From the NCBI RefSeq assembly GCF_011064595.1, contig NZ_JAALJI010000001.1:434001-498000 (forward strand): a DNA stretch of 64,000 nt, in the 5' to 3' direction. The notes under the pieces were generated by a model. That model saw nothing but the letters and a program-made list of their open reading frames with translations, did not search any database and was not told the origin of the DNA. Source of the stretch: Paludisphaera soli. Its GTDB lineage: Bacteria; Planctomycetota; Planctomycetia; Isosphaerales; Isosphaeraceae. The translations under genes and the position numbers were made by a program. Below are positions 1 through 14,024 of the stretch, in pieces. Each line of letters opens with the position of its first letter. The first letter of the stretch is position 1.

Positions 1-424
1 TGCATCCGGAGAGCGTCGTCCACTCGATGGTCGAGTTCGTCGACGGCAGCGTGGTCGCCCAGCTCTCGCCTCCGGACATGCGGCTTCCCATCCAGTACGC
101 CCTGACCTACCCCGACCGCCACCCGTGCCCGGGGCCGAGGCTCGACCTGACCCGGCCGTCCGCCCTCCACTTCGAGCCGCCCGACCGCGAGACCTTCCCG
201 GCGCTCGACCTGGCCTTCGAGGTCATGAAGCAGGGGGGCACGGCCGGCGCGGCCCTGAACGCCGCCAACGAGGCGGCCGTGGGCCGGTTCCTCGGCGGCG
301 AGATCGGCTTCCTGGACATCGCCCGGGCCTGCCGGGCCGCGCTCGACCATCACGAATACGATCCCCGCCCGACGCTCGACCGCCTGTGGAAGGTCGACGC
401 GAAGGCTCGCCTGGAGGTGCAACG

Positions 425-437
<13 letters not shown>
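1..437 (+). CDS. dxr: 1-deoxy-D-xylulose 5-phosphate reductoisomerase, C-terminal part (partial)
   Basis: This is the 3' end of dxr, reading in frame from base 3 to the TGA at 435-437. Dxr makes 2-C-methyl-D-erythritol 4-phosphate in the MEP isoprenoid pathway in the cytoplasm. The visible part carries the family's conserved HPESVVHSMVEFVDGS stretch, the DMRLPIQYAL stretch and the C-terminal helical domain with LNAANEAAV. The N-terminal NADPH domain lies outside the window. The gene overlaps the next one (RseP-like) by 13 nt, the usual dxr-rseP order in bacteria, which suggests translational coupling. Confidence 0.95.
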
Positions 438-2464
<2,027 letters not shown>

Positions 2465-2489
2465 CCCAGGCCCGGATCGGAGAGGCCGC

Positions 2490-3194
2490 GTGAGTGGGTT
2501 CCAACGACGCATCACCTTCGCCCCGGACGGACTCCCCATACTGGCGGCCTCCCGCCTGCCGATCGACGAGGCGATCCGGCGTCTTGAGGCGGGGGAGACC
2601 CCGGCGCGAGTCTTCGGGGAGCATCCCCGCGACCTCGTCGCCGCGGTCGCGACCGCGGCGTTCGGCGAGGACGGCTCTCTCGGACCCTCGCTCGTCCGGC
2701 GTCCGCCGGATCGACCCGGGCTGGTCGCCTCGGTGACGGAGGCAGCCCTCGCCGAGCTCCTCCCGAGGGCCCAGCGTCCGATCCGGCTGACGCTCTCGGC
2801 CGGCCTGCTTCAGATCCTCGACGCCTGGGAGGCCAGTCATGAGGCGGCGCAGGAGGCCGATGACCTGGGCGAGCGGCGGTTCTCGGCCTACTGGCACGGG
2901 ATCGCCCATCGCCGCGAGCCCGACCCCGGCAACGCCGCCTACTGGTTCCGTCGCGTCGGCCGGCACGCCCTCTTCCCCGCCCTGGCCGAGGATGCGGGGC
3001 CCCTGCTCGAAGCCCACGGCAATCCGAGATGGGCGGGTCGCCTGACGGGCTCCCAGGGCTGGGACCCGCACGCGATGATCGAACTATGCACACGCTCTCG
3101 CCCCGGGACGGATGAGGAGAGGCTCGCCCGCCGACTCCAGCGGCTGGAGATGGCGATCCTGCTGGAGGCGACGGCGGAGGCCGTCGGGGCCTAG
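2490..3194 (+). CDS. Conserved hypothetical protein, 234 aa
   Basis: I do not recognise a characterised family. It starts at GTG 2490, with GGAGAGG about 5 nt upstream. The protein looks soluble, with no signal peptide or membrane segment. The N-terminus (DGLPILAASRLPIDEAIRRL) faintly resembles DUF433-type antitoxin-like domains, but the match is too weak to assign. The rest is rich in Ala, Arg and Glu with conserved-looking Trp/His segments (SAYWHGIAHRREPD, YWFRRVG). It follows rseP by 25 nt and precedes the acs promoter, so it may be the last gene of the dxr-rseP transcript. Confidence 0.7.
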   Translation: MSGFQRRITFAPDGLPILAASRLPIDEAIRRLEAGETPARVFGEHPRDLVAAVATAAFGEDGSLGPSLVRRPPDRPGLVASVTEAALAELLPRAQRPIRLTLSAGLLQILDAWEASHEAAQEADDLGERRFSAYWHGIAHRREPDPGNAAYWFRRVGRHALFPALAEDAGPLLEAHGNPRWAGRLTGSQGWDPHAMIELCTRSRPGTDEERLARRLQRLEMAILLEATAEAVGA

Positions 3195-3204
3195 CTTCGG
3201 ACGA

Positions 3205-3233
3205 TTGACTCGGCCTCACAAGGGGTTTAAGAT
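3205..3233 (+). promoter_or_regulatory. Sigma70-type promoter of acs
   Basis: TTGACT at 3205-3210 and TAAGAT at 3228-3233 are separated by 17 nt, close to the housekeeping consensus. The predicted start of transcription is near 3240, leaving a leader of about 48 nt before the acs ATG. Confidence 0.5.
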
Positions 3234-3287
3234 CCGGGCTCCCCCCCCCTTTCCCGTGGTCGACAAGCGATCCTGGAGCGTGCGAGC

Positions 3288-5263
<1,976 letters not shown>

Positions 5264-5267
<4 letters not shown>

Positions 5268-5932
5268 CCGCGCTCGACCGATTCCGGGGCGCCTGGAAAC
5301 TCCTGGCGTCCCGGCTCGGCCTCGCCGAGGTCGCGACCGCGGTCGGCGACCACTACCTCGTCGAGCAGTACACGGCGGCCGGTCGCCATTATCACGGCGT
5401 CGGCCACATCGTCCACCTGCTCGACGAGGCCGGCGCCCTGCCGGCACTGCTCCGCGAGGGCGAGGCCGCGGGTCTCGCCCTCTTCTTCCACGACGCCGTC
5501 TACGACCCGTCGCGCGACGACAACGAGGCCCAGAGCGCGGCGGCCCTCCGCCAGCTCATGACGGGCGCGGTCGCCGAGCCGATACTGGCGCGGGCCGAGG
5601 CCATGGTCCTGGCGACGCATCGCCACGAAACGACCGGAGACGCAGGCATCGACGCGTTCCTGGACGTGGATCTCTCCATCCTCGCCGCCCGCTGGGACGA
5701 CTACGCCCTTTATGCCGATGGCGTCCGGCGTGAATACGCTCCCGTCATCGGCGAGGAGGCGTTCCGCCAGGGTCGCCTCGACCTGTTCCTGAGGCCGATG
5801 CTCGCACGAGGCCGAATCTTCCTGACCGACCGCTTCACGCCTCGCGATCCCGTTGCGCTGGCGAACCTGCGGCGCGAGGCGGAGATCCTGGCGTCGGGCC
5901 ACGACGTCCGGCCGCCCAGGTCTTCGACCTAG
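5264..5932 (+). CDS. HD-superfamily metal-dependent phosphohydrolase (COG4339-like)
   Basis: A 222-aa soluble protein. [13 protein letters not shown] followed by FFHDAVYDP gives the H...HD metal-binding layout of HD hydrolases, and the [11 protein letters not shown] and ATHRHE segments agree with the COG4339 predicted metal-dependent HD phosphohydrolase group. The physiological substrate is not known for this group. The start overlaps the acs stop by 4 nt. The stop codon TAG at 5930-5932 overlaps the stop of the convergent response-regulator gene inside the palindrome CTAG. Confidence 0.8.
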
Positions 5933-7296
5933 GACGCATATTCCTTGAGCTTCCGGTAGAGCGTCCGCTCGCCGATGCCGAGGAGCTTGGCGGCCTCCTC
6001 GCGATTGCCGGCGGTCAGCTTCAGGGTCTCGGTGATGTAGTGCTTCTCGATGTCTTCGAGCGACTTGCCGATGAAAGCGTCCACCCCCTCGTGGGAGTCG
6101 GCCAGGGCGCCGGCCACGCCCGACTGGAGGTCTTCGGTCAGGTCGTCGACGTCGACGACGCCGTCGAAGTCGATGACGACCATGCTCTCCACGACGTTCT
6201 TCAACTCGCGGACGTTGCCCGGCCAGGAATAGTGCCGCAGGAGCTTGCGAGCCGCGGGCGTGATCGACGTGATCTTCTTGCCGTGGACGACCGTGTATTC
6301 CTTGAGGAAGTGGTCGATCAGCAGGTCGATGTCCTCGCGGCGCTCGCGCAAGGGGGGGAGCTTCACGCTGACGACCTTTAGGCGGTGGTAGAGGTCCTGG
6401 CGAAACGCCCCCGACGCGATCCCTTCGGCGAGGTCGCGATTCGTCGCCGAGATCAGTCGGACGTTCACCTTCACCGGCTCGTTGGTGCCGACGCGGACGA
6501 TCTCGCCGTTCTCCAGGGTCCTCAGCAGCTTGACCTGGGTGCCGAGCGGGATGTCGCCCACCTCGTCCAGGAACATTGTGCCGCCGTTGGCGTGTTCAAA
6601 CCACCCCTTGCGCTCGCGGTCGGCCCCGGTGAAGGCGCCCTTCACGTGGCCGAACAGCTCGCTCTCCAGGATGTTGTCGCTTAGCGCGGCGCAGTTGAGG
6701 GCGACGAACGGCTTGTAGCGTCTCGGGCTGTTGTTGTGCAGGGCCTTGGCGACGAGTTCCTTGCCCGTGCCGCTCTCCCCGGTGATGAGCACCGAGGCCG
6801 ACGTCGGCGCGATCTGCCGCAGGCGCGCGACGACGGTGTGCATCGCCGCCGAATTGCCCACGACCCCTTCGAAGCCGAACTTCTCGTTGAGCTGCTTCTG
6901 GAGCTCGATGTTCGAGCGGGCGAGCCGCTGGGACTGCGAGGCCTTGTCGACGACGGTCCGCAACTCGCCGATGTCGAGCGGCTTCGTCAGGTAGGTCGTG
7001 GCCCCCGCCTGCATCGCGGTGACGGCGGTCTTGATCGTGCCGTGGCCCGTGAGGATGACGACCTCGGCGTCGGGCAGCTCGCGCTTGGCCTTGGCGAGGA
7101 TCTCCAGGCCGCCGACCCCGTCCATGATGAGGTCGGAGATGATGATGTCGAAGCTCTGCTCCTCGATCAGCCGGAGGCCCTCACGGCCGCTGGTCGCTAC
7201 GACGCACTCGTACCCCACGCGCGCCAGGCTCTCGGCCACGGCCTCGGCGTGGGGCTCGTCGTCGTCGACCACGAGGACGCGGATCTGCTGGTCCAT
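5929..7296 (-). CDS. Sigma54-dependent response regulator (NtrC/AtoC family)
   Basis: A 455-aa transcription activator. The N-terminal receiver domain has the acidic pocket VVDDDE and phospho-acceptor Asp55 (IISDLIMDG), with the TKP lysine following. The central AAA+ domain shows Walker A GESGTGKE, the GAFTGA loop that contacts sigma54, and Walker B FLDEVGD. The C-terminal Fis-type helix-turn-helix is [23 protein letters not shown]. The start overlaps the stop of the kinase gene by 1 nt, so the two form an operon and very likely a cognate pair. The target promoters cannot be seen here. Confidence 0.95.
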   Translation of the reverse strand: MDQQIRVLVVDDDEPHAEAVAESLARVGYECVVATSGREGLRLIEEQSFDIIISDLIMDGVGGLEILAKAKRELPDAEVVILTGHGTIKTAVTAMQAGATTYLTKPLDIGELRTVVDKASQSQRLARSNIELQKQLNEKFGFEGVVGNSAAMHTVVARLRQIAPTSASVLITGESGTGKELVAKALHNNSPRRYKPFVALNCAALSDNILESELFGHVKGAFTGADRERKGWFEHANGGTMFLDEVGDIPLGTQVKLLRTLENGEIVRVGTNEPVKVNVRLISATNRDLAEGIASGAFRQDLYHRLKVVSVKLPPLRERREDIDLLIDHFLKEYTVVHGKKITSITPAARKLLRHYSWPGNVRELKNVVESMVVIDFDGVVDVDDLTEDLQSGVAGALADSHEGVDAFIGKSLEDIEKHYITETLKLTAGNREEAAKLLGIGERTLYRKLKEYAS

Positions 7297-8147
7297 CAGG
7301 GCTTACTCGACACTCCGGGAGCGACGGGCGGCGCGGAGACGGGGGCCTTGGCCCGATCGGCCCGGGGCGGCGCGGTCCGGGCCCCGGCGGCCGGGAGGCG
7401 GATCGAGAATCGCGAGCCTCGGTTCGGGACGCTCTGGACCTCGATCGAACCGCCGTGCGCCTCGATGATGTTCCGGGTGGTGGGGAGGCCCAGCCCGGTC
7501 CCGCCCTTCTTCGTGGAGTAGAACGGGTCGAAGATCTTGAGCCGGGTCTCCTCGGGCATGCCGACGCCGGTGTCGATCACGTCCAGCACGACGAACGGCC
7601 CGTCGCGGCGGGTGGTCAGGATCAGCTCGCCGCCGTCGGGCATGGCGTGTTCGGCGTTGAGCATGAGGTTGAGGACGGCCTGCTTGAAGGCGTCGGCGTC
7701 GAGCGCGGCCTTGGGCAGATCGGGGGCGAAATGGGTCCGGACCATGACCCCCCGGACGGAAGCCTGAGGCTCGTAGAAGTCGCAAAGTTCCTCGACCACC
7801 GCGTTGAGGTCGGTCTCGGAAGGCTTGAGGTCCTGCAGGCGGGCGAAGCGGAGGAAGTTTTCCAGGATGTCCTGGAGCCGCCGTGCCTCGTGCTTGAGGC
7901 GTTCGATCCGCGCCCCGGCCCGGCGCTCGCGAGGTGTCTCGGCCTCCTGGAAATCCTCGGCGAGGAGGTCCAGATTGAGCGAGAGCGTCGAGAGCGGGTT
8001 GCGGATCTCGTGCGCGAGCCCGCCCGCGAGTTGCGCGATCTGGGCGTTCTGTTCGCGGAGTCGCCGAGCGACGTCGGGCCCGGAGGGAGGGGCCGCGTCG
8101 TGCTCCGAGGCGGGTGCGACGACGGTTCCGGCGAGTGGGTGGGCCAT
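7296..8147 (-). CDS. Sensor histidine kinase, soluble NtrB-like
   Basis: A cytoplasmic histidine kinase of about 283 aa that probably phosphorylates the adjacent NtrC-type regulator. The H-box is [14 protein letters not shown], followed by an N-box region ([11 protein letters not shown]), G1 [11 protein letters not shown] and G2 [17 protein letters not shown]. No membrane helix and no recognisable PAS or GAF sensor domain is present; only about 35 poorly conserved residues precede the H-box region. I prefer ATG at 8147 over TTG at 8186, but neither has a strong ribosome-binding site. It lies 145 nt downstream of pnp on the same strand. Confidence 0.88.
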   Translation of the reverse strand: MAHPLAGTVVAPASEHDAAPPSGPDVARRLREQNAQIAQLAGGLAHEIRNPLSTLSLNLDLLAEDFQEAETPRERRAGARIERLKHEARRLQDILENFLRFARLQDLKPSETDLNAVVEELCDFYEPQASVRGVMVRTHFAPDLPKAALDADAFKQAVLNLMLNAEHAMPDGGELILTTRRDGPFVVLDVIDTGVGMPEETRLKIFDPFYSTKKGGTGLGLPTTRNIIEAHGGSIEVQSVPNRGSRFSIRLPAAGARTAPPRADRAKAPVSAPPVAPGVSSKP

Positions 8148-8292
8148 GGTCTCGATCCGCCGGTCCGCGGGCGATGTTTCGATCAAGGGCCGCCAGGGGG
8201 ATGACGTGAGGCGGGACGCCCGGGCGGTGAGCCCGAGCGTCCCCGGATCGGGTGGAGTGGTGGAGGGGGAGCCGGGCGAGGCTCCGCTCGAT

Positions 8293-10629
8293 TCAGCGAG
8301 GGCCGCGCGGTCCGCCGCGATCCCCGCCCCGATCGCCGCCGTAGCCGCCCCGGCCGCGGTCGCCGTCGGTCCGCCGCGGGGGAGGTCCGCCGGGACCGCC
8401 CGGGCCGCCGCCGCCCTGCGGGGGGCGCTCCGCGGAGCCGGCGGGGCGCGTCTTCGAGGCGAATTCGTCCGGCAGGTCCCGCTCGGCGAGGGCCGCCTTG
8501 CGCGACAGCTTGACGCGGTCCTGGTCGTCGACCAGGATCACCTTCACGAGCATGGGGTCGCCGACCCGGCAGACGTCGGCGACGTTGGTGACGTAGCCGC
8601 TGGAGAGCTCGGTGACGTGCACCAGGCCGTCCTTGCCGGGGAGGATCTCGACGAACGCGCCGAACTCCTTGATGGAGGTGACGCGGCCTTCGTAGATCCG
8701 GCCGACCTGGACGCCCTCGGTCATGGCCAGGATCTTGTCCCGCGCCGCCTCGGCGCCGGAGGCGTCGATGCTCGCCAGGGTCACGACGCCGCTGTCGTCG
8801 ATGTCGATCTTGGCGCCGGTCTCGTCCTGGAGGCGGCGGATGGTCTTGCCGCCGGGGCCGATCAGCAGGCCGATCTTGTCCGGGTTGATCTGGATCTGGA
8901 TCAGCCGGGGGGCGTTGGTCGAGATCTCCTCGCGAGGCCGCTTGATGGAGCGGAGCATGGCCCGGAGGATCTCGAGGCGGGCCTCGTGGGCCTGCTCGAG
9001 GGTCTCGCGGATGACGTCCTCGGTGATGCCGTGGTTCTTCAGGTCGAGCTGGATGCCCGTCACGCCGCGCTGGGTGCCGGCGACCTTGAAGTCCATGTCG
9101 CCGTAATGGTCTTCCTCGCCGATGATGTCGGTCAGGAGGACGTGCCGGCCGCTCTCGTCGTCCTGGACCAGGCCGATCGAGATGCCGCCGACGGGGTCGC
9201 TGATCGGGACGCCGGCGTCCATCAGGCTGAGGGTCGCCCCGCAGACCGAGGCCATCGAGCTGGAGCCGTTGGACTCCAGGATGTCGGAGATGACGCGGAC
9301 GGTGTACGGGAACTTGGCGGGGGGCGGCAGGATCGGGGCGACCGAGCGTTCGGCCAAGGCGCCGTGGCCGATCTCGCGGCGGCCGGGGCCGCGGATGGGG
9401 CGGACCTCGCCGACGGAGAACGGCGGCATGTTGTAGTCCAGCATGAACTTCTTGGTGTACTCGTCCATGATGCCGTCGACCCGCTGCTCGTCGGCCCCGG
9501 TGCCGAGCACCGTGGTGACGAGGGCCTGGGTCTCGCCGCGCTGGAAGATGGCCGAGCCGTGGGCGCGGGGCAGGACGTCGACCTCGCACTTGATCGCGCG
9601 GAGGTCGCGGGGGCCGCGGCCGTCGGGGCGCTTGCCGCTGAGGATCAGCTCGCGGACGACCACCTCTTCCGCGGCGTGGAAGACGCTCTTGAGCCGCTCC
9701 TTGGTGATCGGGACGGCGGTGTGGGCGTTCTCGCCGGGGCCGCCCGGCGGCAGGGCGAAGGCCTCGCGGTCGGCCGGGATCAGGTCGGCCATGATCGATT
9801 CGAGGATCGCCTTGGTGGTGGCGGTCCGCTCCTGCTTCATCACGATCTGCTTGGCGTCGCGGAGCCGGGAGCCGTAATGCTCCAGGATGTGCGCCTTGAG
9901 CGCGTCGGGCGGGGTCGGGCGGGGGTCGGGCCGCTCCAGGCCCACGGCCTCCAGGAGCTCGTACTGCAGCGCGATGAGCTCCTGGTTGATCCGGTGGCCT
10001 TCGATGATGGCGTCGGCCATCTCGGGCTCGGGGAGCTCTTCGGCGAAGCCCTCGATCATCACGACGGCCTTGGCCGTGCTGGCGACGATCAGGTCGAGGT
10101 CGCTGGCGGCGACCTCCTCGACGGTGGGGAACGCCACGAGCTTGCCTTCGACCCGGGCGAGGCGGACCGCGCCGATGGGGCCGAAAAAGGCCGCCTTGGC
10201 CAGCAGCAGCGCGGCGGACGCGCCGAAGATGGAGAGGACGTCGGGGTCGTTGACGCGGTCGGCGGAGATCGGGCCGGCCTGGATCTGCACCTCGTCGCGG
10301 TACCACTCGGGGAAGAGCGGCCGGATCGGCCGGTCGATCAGCCGGCAGGTGAGGATCTCCTTGGTGGTCGGCCGACCCTCGCGCTTGATGAAGCCGCCCG
10401 GGAATTTGCCGGCCGCGTAGGTCTTCTCGCGGTAGTCGACGGTGAGCGGGAAGAAGTCCAGGCCTTCGCGGCCCGGGCCGAGCATCGCCGTCACCAGCGT
10501 CATGGTGTCGCCCAGACGGACGACGACGGCTCCGGAGGCTTGCTTGGCGAAGCGTCCCGTCTCGATGCTGATGGTGCGGTCGCCGATCGTCCGCTCGACG
10601 ACCTTACGCGAAAATGGCGATGTAGACAT
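8293..10629 (-). CDS. pnp: Polyribonucleotide nucleotidyltransferase (PNPase)
   Basis: A phosphorolytic 3'-5' exoribonuclease of the RNA degradosome, 778 aa. Two RNase PH-like domains (first FAKQASGAVVVRLGDT, second FQRGETQALVTTVLG) surround an alpha-helical linker. They are followed by a KH domain with GPGGKTIRRL and an S1 domain (GRIYEGRVTSIKEFGAFV). The protein ends in an extra tail of about 40 residues rich in Gly, Arg, Asp and Pro. ATG 10629 gives the canonical N-terminus (MSTSPFSRKVVERTIG); the frame is open further upstream but without homologous sequence. It follows rpsO, as in many bacteria. Confidence 0.96.
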   Translation of the reverse strand: MSTSPFSRKVVERTIGDRTISIETGRFAKQASGAVVVRLGDTMTLVTAMLGPGREGLDFFPLTVDYREKTYAAGKFPGGFIKREGRPTTKEILTCRLIDRPIRPLFPEWYRDEVQIQAGPISADRVNDPDVLSIFGASAALLLAKAAFFGPIGAVRLARVEGKLVAFPTVEEVAASDLDLIVASTAKAVVMIEGFAEELPEPEMADAIIEGHRINQELIALQYELLEAVGLERPDPRPTPPDALKAHILEHYGSRLRDAKQIVMKQERTATTKAILESIMADLIPADREAFALPPGGPGENAHTAVPITKERLKSVFHAAEEVVVRELILSGKRPDGRGPRDLRAIKCEVDVLPRAHGSAIFQRGETQALVTTVLGTGADEQRVDGIMDEYTKKFMLDYNMPPFSVGEVRPIRGPGRREIGHGALAERSVAPILPPPAKFPYTVRVISDILESNGSSSMASVCGATLSLMDAGVPISDPVGGISIGLVQDDESGRHVLLTDIIGEEDHYGDMDFKVAGTQRGVTGIQLDLKNHGITEDVIRETLEQAHEARLEILRAMLRSIKRPREEISTNAPRLIQIQINPDKIGLLIGPGGKTIRRLQDETGAKIDIDDSGVVTLASIDASGAEAARDKILAMTEGVQVGRIYEGRVTSIKEFGAFVEILPGKDGLVHVTELSSGYVTNVADVCRVGDPMLVKVILVDDQDRVKLSRKAALAERDLPDEFASKTRPAGSAERPPQGGGGPGGPGGPPPRRTDGDRGRGGYGGDRGGDRGGPRGPR

Positions 10630-10762
10630 GCAAGGTACCTGGATGAGACACGGAGTCGTGGGGCGTGGAAATGATCGCGGGGCTCGCCGCCTCGTCGGGC
10701 GGATCGGCCGAGGCCGCCACACCCGCCTCGCGGGCGTCGGACGCCGGCGGTGCGGGAGATAT

Positions 10763-10800
10763 GCAAAGAGGGCCGGTCCCGGAGGGCCGGCCGTCTCTTT
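10763..10800 (-). terminator. Intrinsic terminator between rpsO and pnp
   Basis: Read on the minus strand, AGAG plus GGCCGG pairs with CCGGCC plus CTCT around a loop of about 10 nt, followed by a short T run. It lies about 180 nt after the rpsO stop and 130 nt before the pnp start. It probably ends or attenuates rpsO transcripts. The remaining bases of the 348-nt gap (10630-10977) show no gene or other clear signal. Confidence 0.5.
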
Positions 10801-10977
10801 CGGGCGGGAAGTCGGCCGATCGCGACGGATCGACGCACGCTCGCAACCGCGAGGAACTCGCTGCCCGCCGATCACTCGGGACGATCCGACGGCCCTCGTC
10901 GTCAGGAGCGAAGCGCCGTCGCCGCTCGCGCGAGGGGCCGATCGACCGGGTCACGGCGTGGGGCGATCCCCTTCGCG

Positions 10978-11247
10978 TTACTTGCGGATGCCCAGGCGGC
11001 TGATCAGTTCGAGATACTTCTTCCGATCGTGAAGCCGCAGATACTTGAGCAGGCCTGACCGCTTGGAAACCATCATCAGCAGCCCGCGGCGGCTGGCGTG
11101 GTCCTTGCTATGCGTCTTGAAGTGGTCGGTGAGATCGTTGATGCGGGCGGTCAGGAGGGCGATTTGCACCTCCGGCGAGCCCGTATCTTGATCGCCCCGG
11201 CTGAAAGACCCGATCAGTTCCTGCTTCTTCTCCTTCGTGATCGCCAT
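10978..11247 (-). CDS. rpsO: 30S ribosomal protein S15
   Basis: An 89-aa primary 16S rRNA-binding protein of the small subunit platform, at exactly the usual family length when started at ATG 11247 ([12 protein letters not shown]). The family signature is present: [35 protein letters not shown] and [10 protein letters not shown] longer frame adding four residues exists but does not fit the family. It is followed by a terminator-like hairpin and then pnp, the classic rpsO-pnp order. Confidence 0.97.
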   Translation of the reverse strand: MAITKEKKQELIGSFSRGDQDTGSPEVQIALLTARINDLTDHFKTHSKDHASRRGLLMMVSKRSGLLKYLRLHDRKKYLELISRLGIRK

Positions 11248-11318
11248 CGCTCGCCCCAAAACCCCGGCCTTCGCTGTGAAAGCCGATCTTGTGAAACCCT
11301 CTACACTTCAAGTGAACC

Positions 11319-11347
11319 ACAATAGGCGAACCCGCCTCGGAATACAA
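11319..11347 (-). promoter_or_regulatory. Candidate promoter of rpsO
   Basis: On the minus strand TTGTAT (11342-11347) and TATTGT (11319-11324) are 17 nt apart. The predicted transcript starts near 11312 and has a leader of about 65 nt containing the small palindrome CACTTCAAGTG. Confidence 0.4.
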
Positions 11348-11446
11348 TCCCTTCCCCGACCTTTCCGGCCCCGACACGGCCCTTCCCGCCGCACCCACCC
11401 GGACCTCCCGTCAACTCCGCCCGGTCCGCCGTTTCGACCACCGCGT

Positions 11447-14008
11447 TCAACGTCGGTTCTCGTGCATGGCCTCGATCCCGGCCCCCCAGGTGAAGCCGTG
11501 CCAGGCGCGCTTCCAACGGGCCTGAACGCCGAGCCCGTCCGGGCCGATCCGGGGGATGGACGCCAGGACGACGATCGCCGCCGCGATCAGCCAGGCTCGC
11601 CGCAGGCGCCCCGCCGCGGGCAGGTCCTGGTGATCCGCCGAGGCCGCCCTCCTTCCGGGGCGGACCATCATCGCCAGGGCGAGCAGCCCTCCGAACGCCG
11701 TCGCGGCCAGCCCCGCCGTGAACCCCGCCGGTGAGTATCGAAAGACGACCCGGTGCGGCCCCGGCTCCAGGTAGACCGCACGGAAAGCGACATATGCCGG
11801 CGCGATCGCCGCAGGCTTGCCGTCGACGGTCGCCGACCAGCCGGGGTCAAACGTGTCGGCCAGCACGAGGTAGGCGGGGGTCTCGGCGACGACCGAGACG
11901 ACGACCTCTTCGGGGAGATCCACCTCGATCGTCGCGGTCCCCGCGACCTGCGCCGCCTCGTCGAGCGGACGCGCGGGGTCCTCGACCACCAGCCGCTCCT
12001 GCACCTCCGGCCCCAACCGGGTCAGGGTCTCCACGGCCTCCTCGCGGCCCGAGGCGTAGATCGGCCGGCCCTCCAGACGGGCGCGGGGGCGGGCGTTCGG
12101 ATTGACGTGGAGGAACGCCTCGCCCGCCGGCTCGTTGGGGACGAAGACGGAACGAAGGCCCCGGCCCGTAACGACGTGGCTCACGCTGTCGAGGTCGAAT
12201 CGTCCCGCCTTGTACTGGGTATGGTCGAAGTAGTCCAGGATCCGCCTCGGGATCATCGGCGTCTCGCCCTTGGCCGAGGCCAGGCCCCAGGCGGCGGGCA
12301 GGCTCCAGTCCAGGGCGTCCCGGGCCTTGAAAAAGTCGATCGGCTCGGAGGCGTACCCCGGCTCCCCCGCGCTCCGGTCGCCCTTGCCGTAGACGCGGAT
12401 GAACGTCGGGTCGGACCTGAGCCGCTTGACCGTCTCCGGCGGCGAGGTCCAGTACTCGGGAGCGACCGTGACCGGGTCGACGGCGTGGGAGCCCAGCAGG
12501 TCGGCCAGGACCAGCACCGGCAGGAGGGCGGCCGTTCGCGAGCGGATCTTTCCGTCCGCGGTTCGCGCAGCTCGGTGAGCCAGCATCAGACCCACGATCG
12601 TCAGGATTCCGGTCCGTGCGGCCCCGACCAGCAACTCGCGGCCGAGCCAGCGGTAACGGTCCAGGTGGTACGGCGTCGCCCAGCGCCGGGGATCGGTCCA
12701 GACGGGCGAATAGACGTAAGCGAGGATGGGCAGCGAGGCCACGACGAGCAGGCCGACGAGCGACAGGGCCGCACGCAGGCTGACCACGCCCGGCCGCTGG
12801 AGCCGCTCCACTCCGACCGCCGCCAGGGCGGCGACGCCCAGCGAGACCCACAGGTGCAGCCGGACCGGCTCGCGCGAGCTGCCGGCGATCGGGATCCGGT
12901 TGGCGTAGTCGAACAGGAAGGTGAACCGACCGAGCATCAGCAGGCCGCCGGTGATCGTCAGCAGGGCGAAGCAGGTCGTCCAGCGGTCCCGCCCCCCCGG
13001 CCCCGCCGCGCCGACGACCGCGAGCGCGAGGCCGAGCAGCCCGAGGTAGGCGTTCATCTCGTGGTAGGGGTAGAAGCCGTCCATCCAGTCGGTGTCGCGG
13101 GCGCGGGTGCCGTAGGCCTCGCGCACGACGAGGGTCGGCAGCAGCTCGGGGCTCCACGACCCGTAAGTCAACTCGTCGTAGCTCAACCCCCCGGCCCGCG
13201 GGGAACGATCCAGCAGCTCCTTCGACGGGACCCACTGCACGGCCGAGAGCAGGACGCCCAGGGCGACTAAGCCGAACGTCCGCGCGAGGACGTTCCGGGC
13301 CTCGGCCCGATCCGCCGAGGTCGCCGCCCGGAAGAGCCCGTAGAAGCCGACCATCCCCGAGCAGAGGATGACGTCCTGGAGATGGCCGGCGAAGACCTGG
13401 CAGGCCAGCGCGAAGGCCCCCAGCGCGACGCCTCGCCACCGTCCCGAGCCCCAGGACCATTCGAGCGCCCAGATCACGAACGGGACGCTCGCCAGGGCGT
13501 TGATCATGCTCGTGTGGACGAGGTGGGCCCAGGTGAAGCCGCCCGCCCCGAACAGCGCGGCCCCGGTCAGAGCCCCGGCCGGGCCGACGTGTCGCCGGAG
13601 CCAGCCGTAAGTCCCCGCGCCGGCGAGCCAGATCGACAGCACGGTGTCGAGGTTGAACGCCTTCCAGGTCTCCATCCAGGGATAGAGCAGATACTTGAGC
13701 GGGTGGAGATAGCCCGCCTGGCTCTCGCTGAAGAGGGGCATCCCGCAGTAGAGCCAGGGGCACCAGCGCGAGAACCGGCCCGCCCTCAGCTCCTCGGCGA
13801 AGAAGTGACGGTAGGGGTAGTTGATCTCGGTCACGTCGAAGTAGAAGAAGGCCCCGCGGAGGAAGACGGCGTCGCGGAAGATCCAGCAGAGGCCGGCCGT
13901 CCAGACAGCCAGCGCCGCGAGGTCGCGGGGCCCCCATCGCGGCGGCCGGAACCAGCTCGACTCGGCCTCGATCTCGGCGACGGCGACGCCCGGCTCCGGT
14001 TGCGACAC
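11447..14008 (-). CDS. YfhO-family integral membrane protein
   Basis: An 853-aa polytopic membrane protein. The N-terminal loop FYFDVTEINYPYRHF with an acidic residue after the first helix, the many hydrophobic segments, and the C-terminal extracytoplasmic domain ending in a final helix (LADTFDPGWSATVDGK, then YSPAGFTAGLAAT) match the YfhO family, members of which glycosylate or export cell-envelope polymers. The start is GTG 14008 with GAGGAC 8 nt upstream. It is 16 nt downstream of the GT-C-like gene and probably co-transcribed with it. The exact sugar acceptor is unknown. Confidence 0.85.
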   Translation of the reverse strand: MSQPEPGVAVAEIEAESSWFRPPRWGPRDLAALAVWTAGLCWIFRDAVFLRGAFFYFDVTEINYPYRHFFAEELRAGRFSRWCPWLYCGMPLFSESQAGYLHPLKYLLYPWMETWKAFNLDTVLSIWLAGAGTYGWLRRHVGPAGALTGAALFGAGGFTWAHLVHTSMINALASVPFVIWALEWSWGSGRWRGVALGAFALACQVFAGHLQDVILCSGMVGFYGLFRAATSADRAEARNVLARTFGLVALGVLLSAVQWVPSKELLDRSPRAGGLSYDELTYGSWSPELLPTLVVREAYGTRARDTDWMDGFYPYHEMNAYLGLLGLALAVVGAAGPGGRDRWTTCFALLTITGGLLMLGRFTFLFDYANRIPIAGSSREPVRLHLWVSLGVAALAAVGVERLQRPGVVSLRAALSLVGLLVVASLPILAYVYSPVWTDPRRWATPYHLDRYRWLGRELLVGAARTGILTIVGLMLAHRAARTADGKIRSRTAALLPVLVLADLLGSHAVDPVTVAPEYWTSPPETVKRLRSDPTFIRVYGKGDRSAGEPGYASEPIDFFKARDALDWSLPAAWGLASAKGETPMIPRRILDYFDHTQYKAGRFDLDSVSHVVTGRGLRSVFVPNEPAGEAFLHVNPNARPRARLEGRPIYASGREEAVETLTRLGPEVQERLVVEDPARPLDEAAQVAGTATIEVDLPEEVVVSVVAETPAYLVLADTFDPGWSATVDGKPAAIAPAYVAFRAVYLEPGPHRVVFRYSPAGFTAGLAATAFGGLLALAMMVRPGRRAASADHQDLPAAGRLRRAWLIAAAIVVLASIPRIGPDGLGVQARWKRAWHGFTWGAGIEAMHENRR

Positions 14009-14024
14009 GAAACGTCCTCGCTGC

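Noticed and set aside
7804-10674. A 956-codon plus-strand frame antisense to pnp and the kinase gene
   Set aside because: It is a shadow of the real minus-strand genes: low complexity, rich in Asp/Gly/Leu/Val runs, no recognisable domain.
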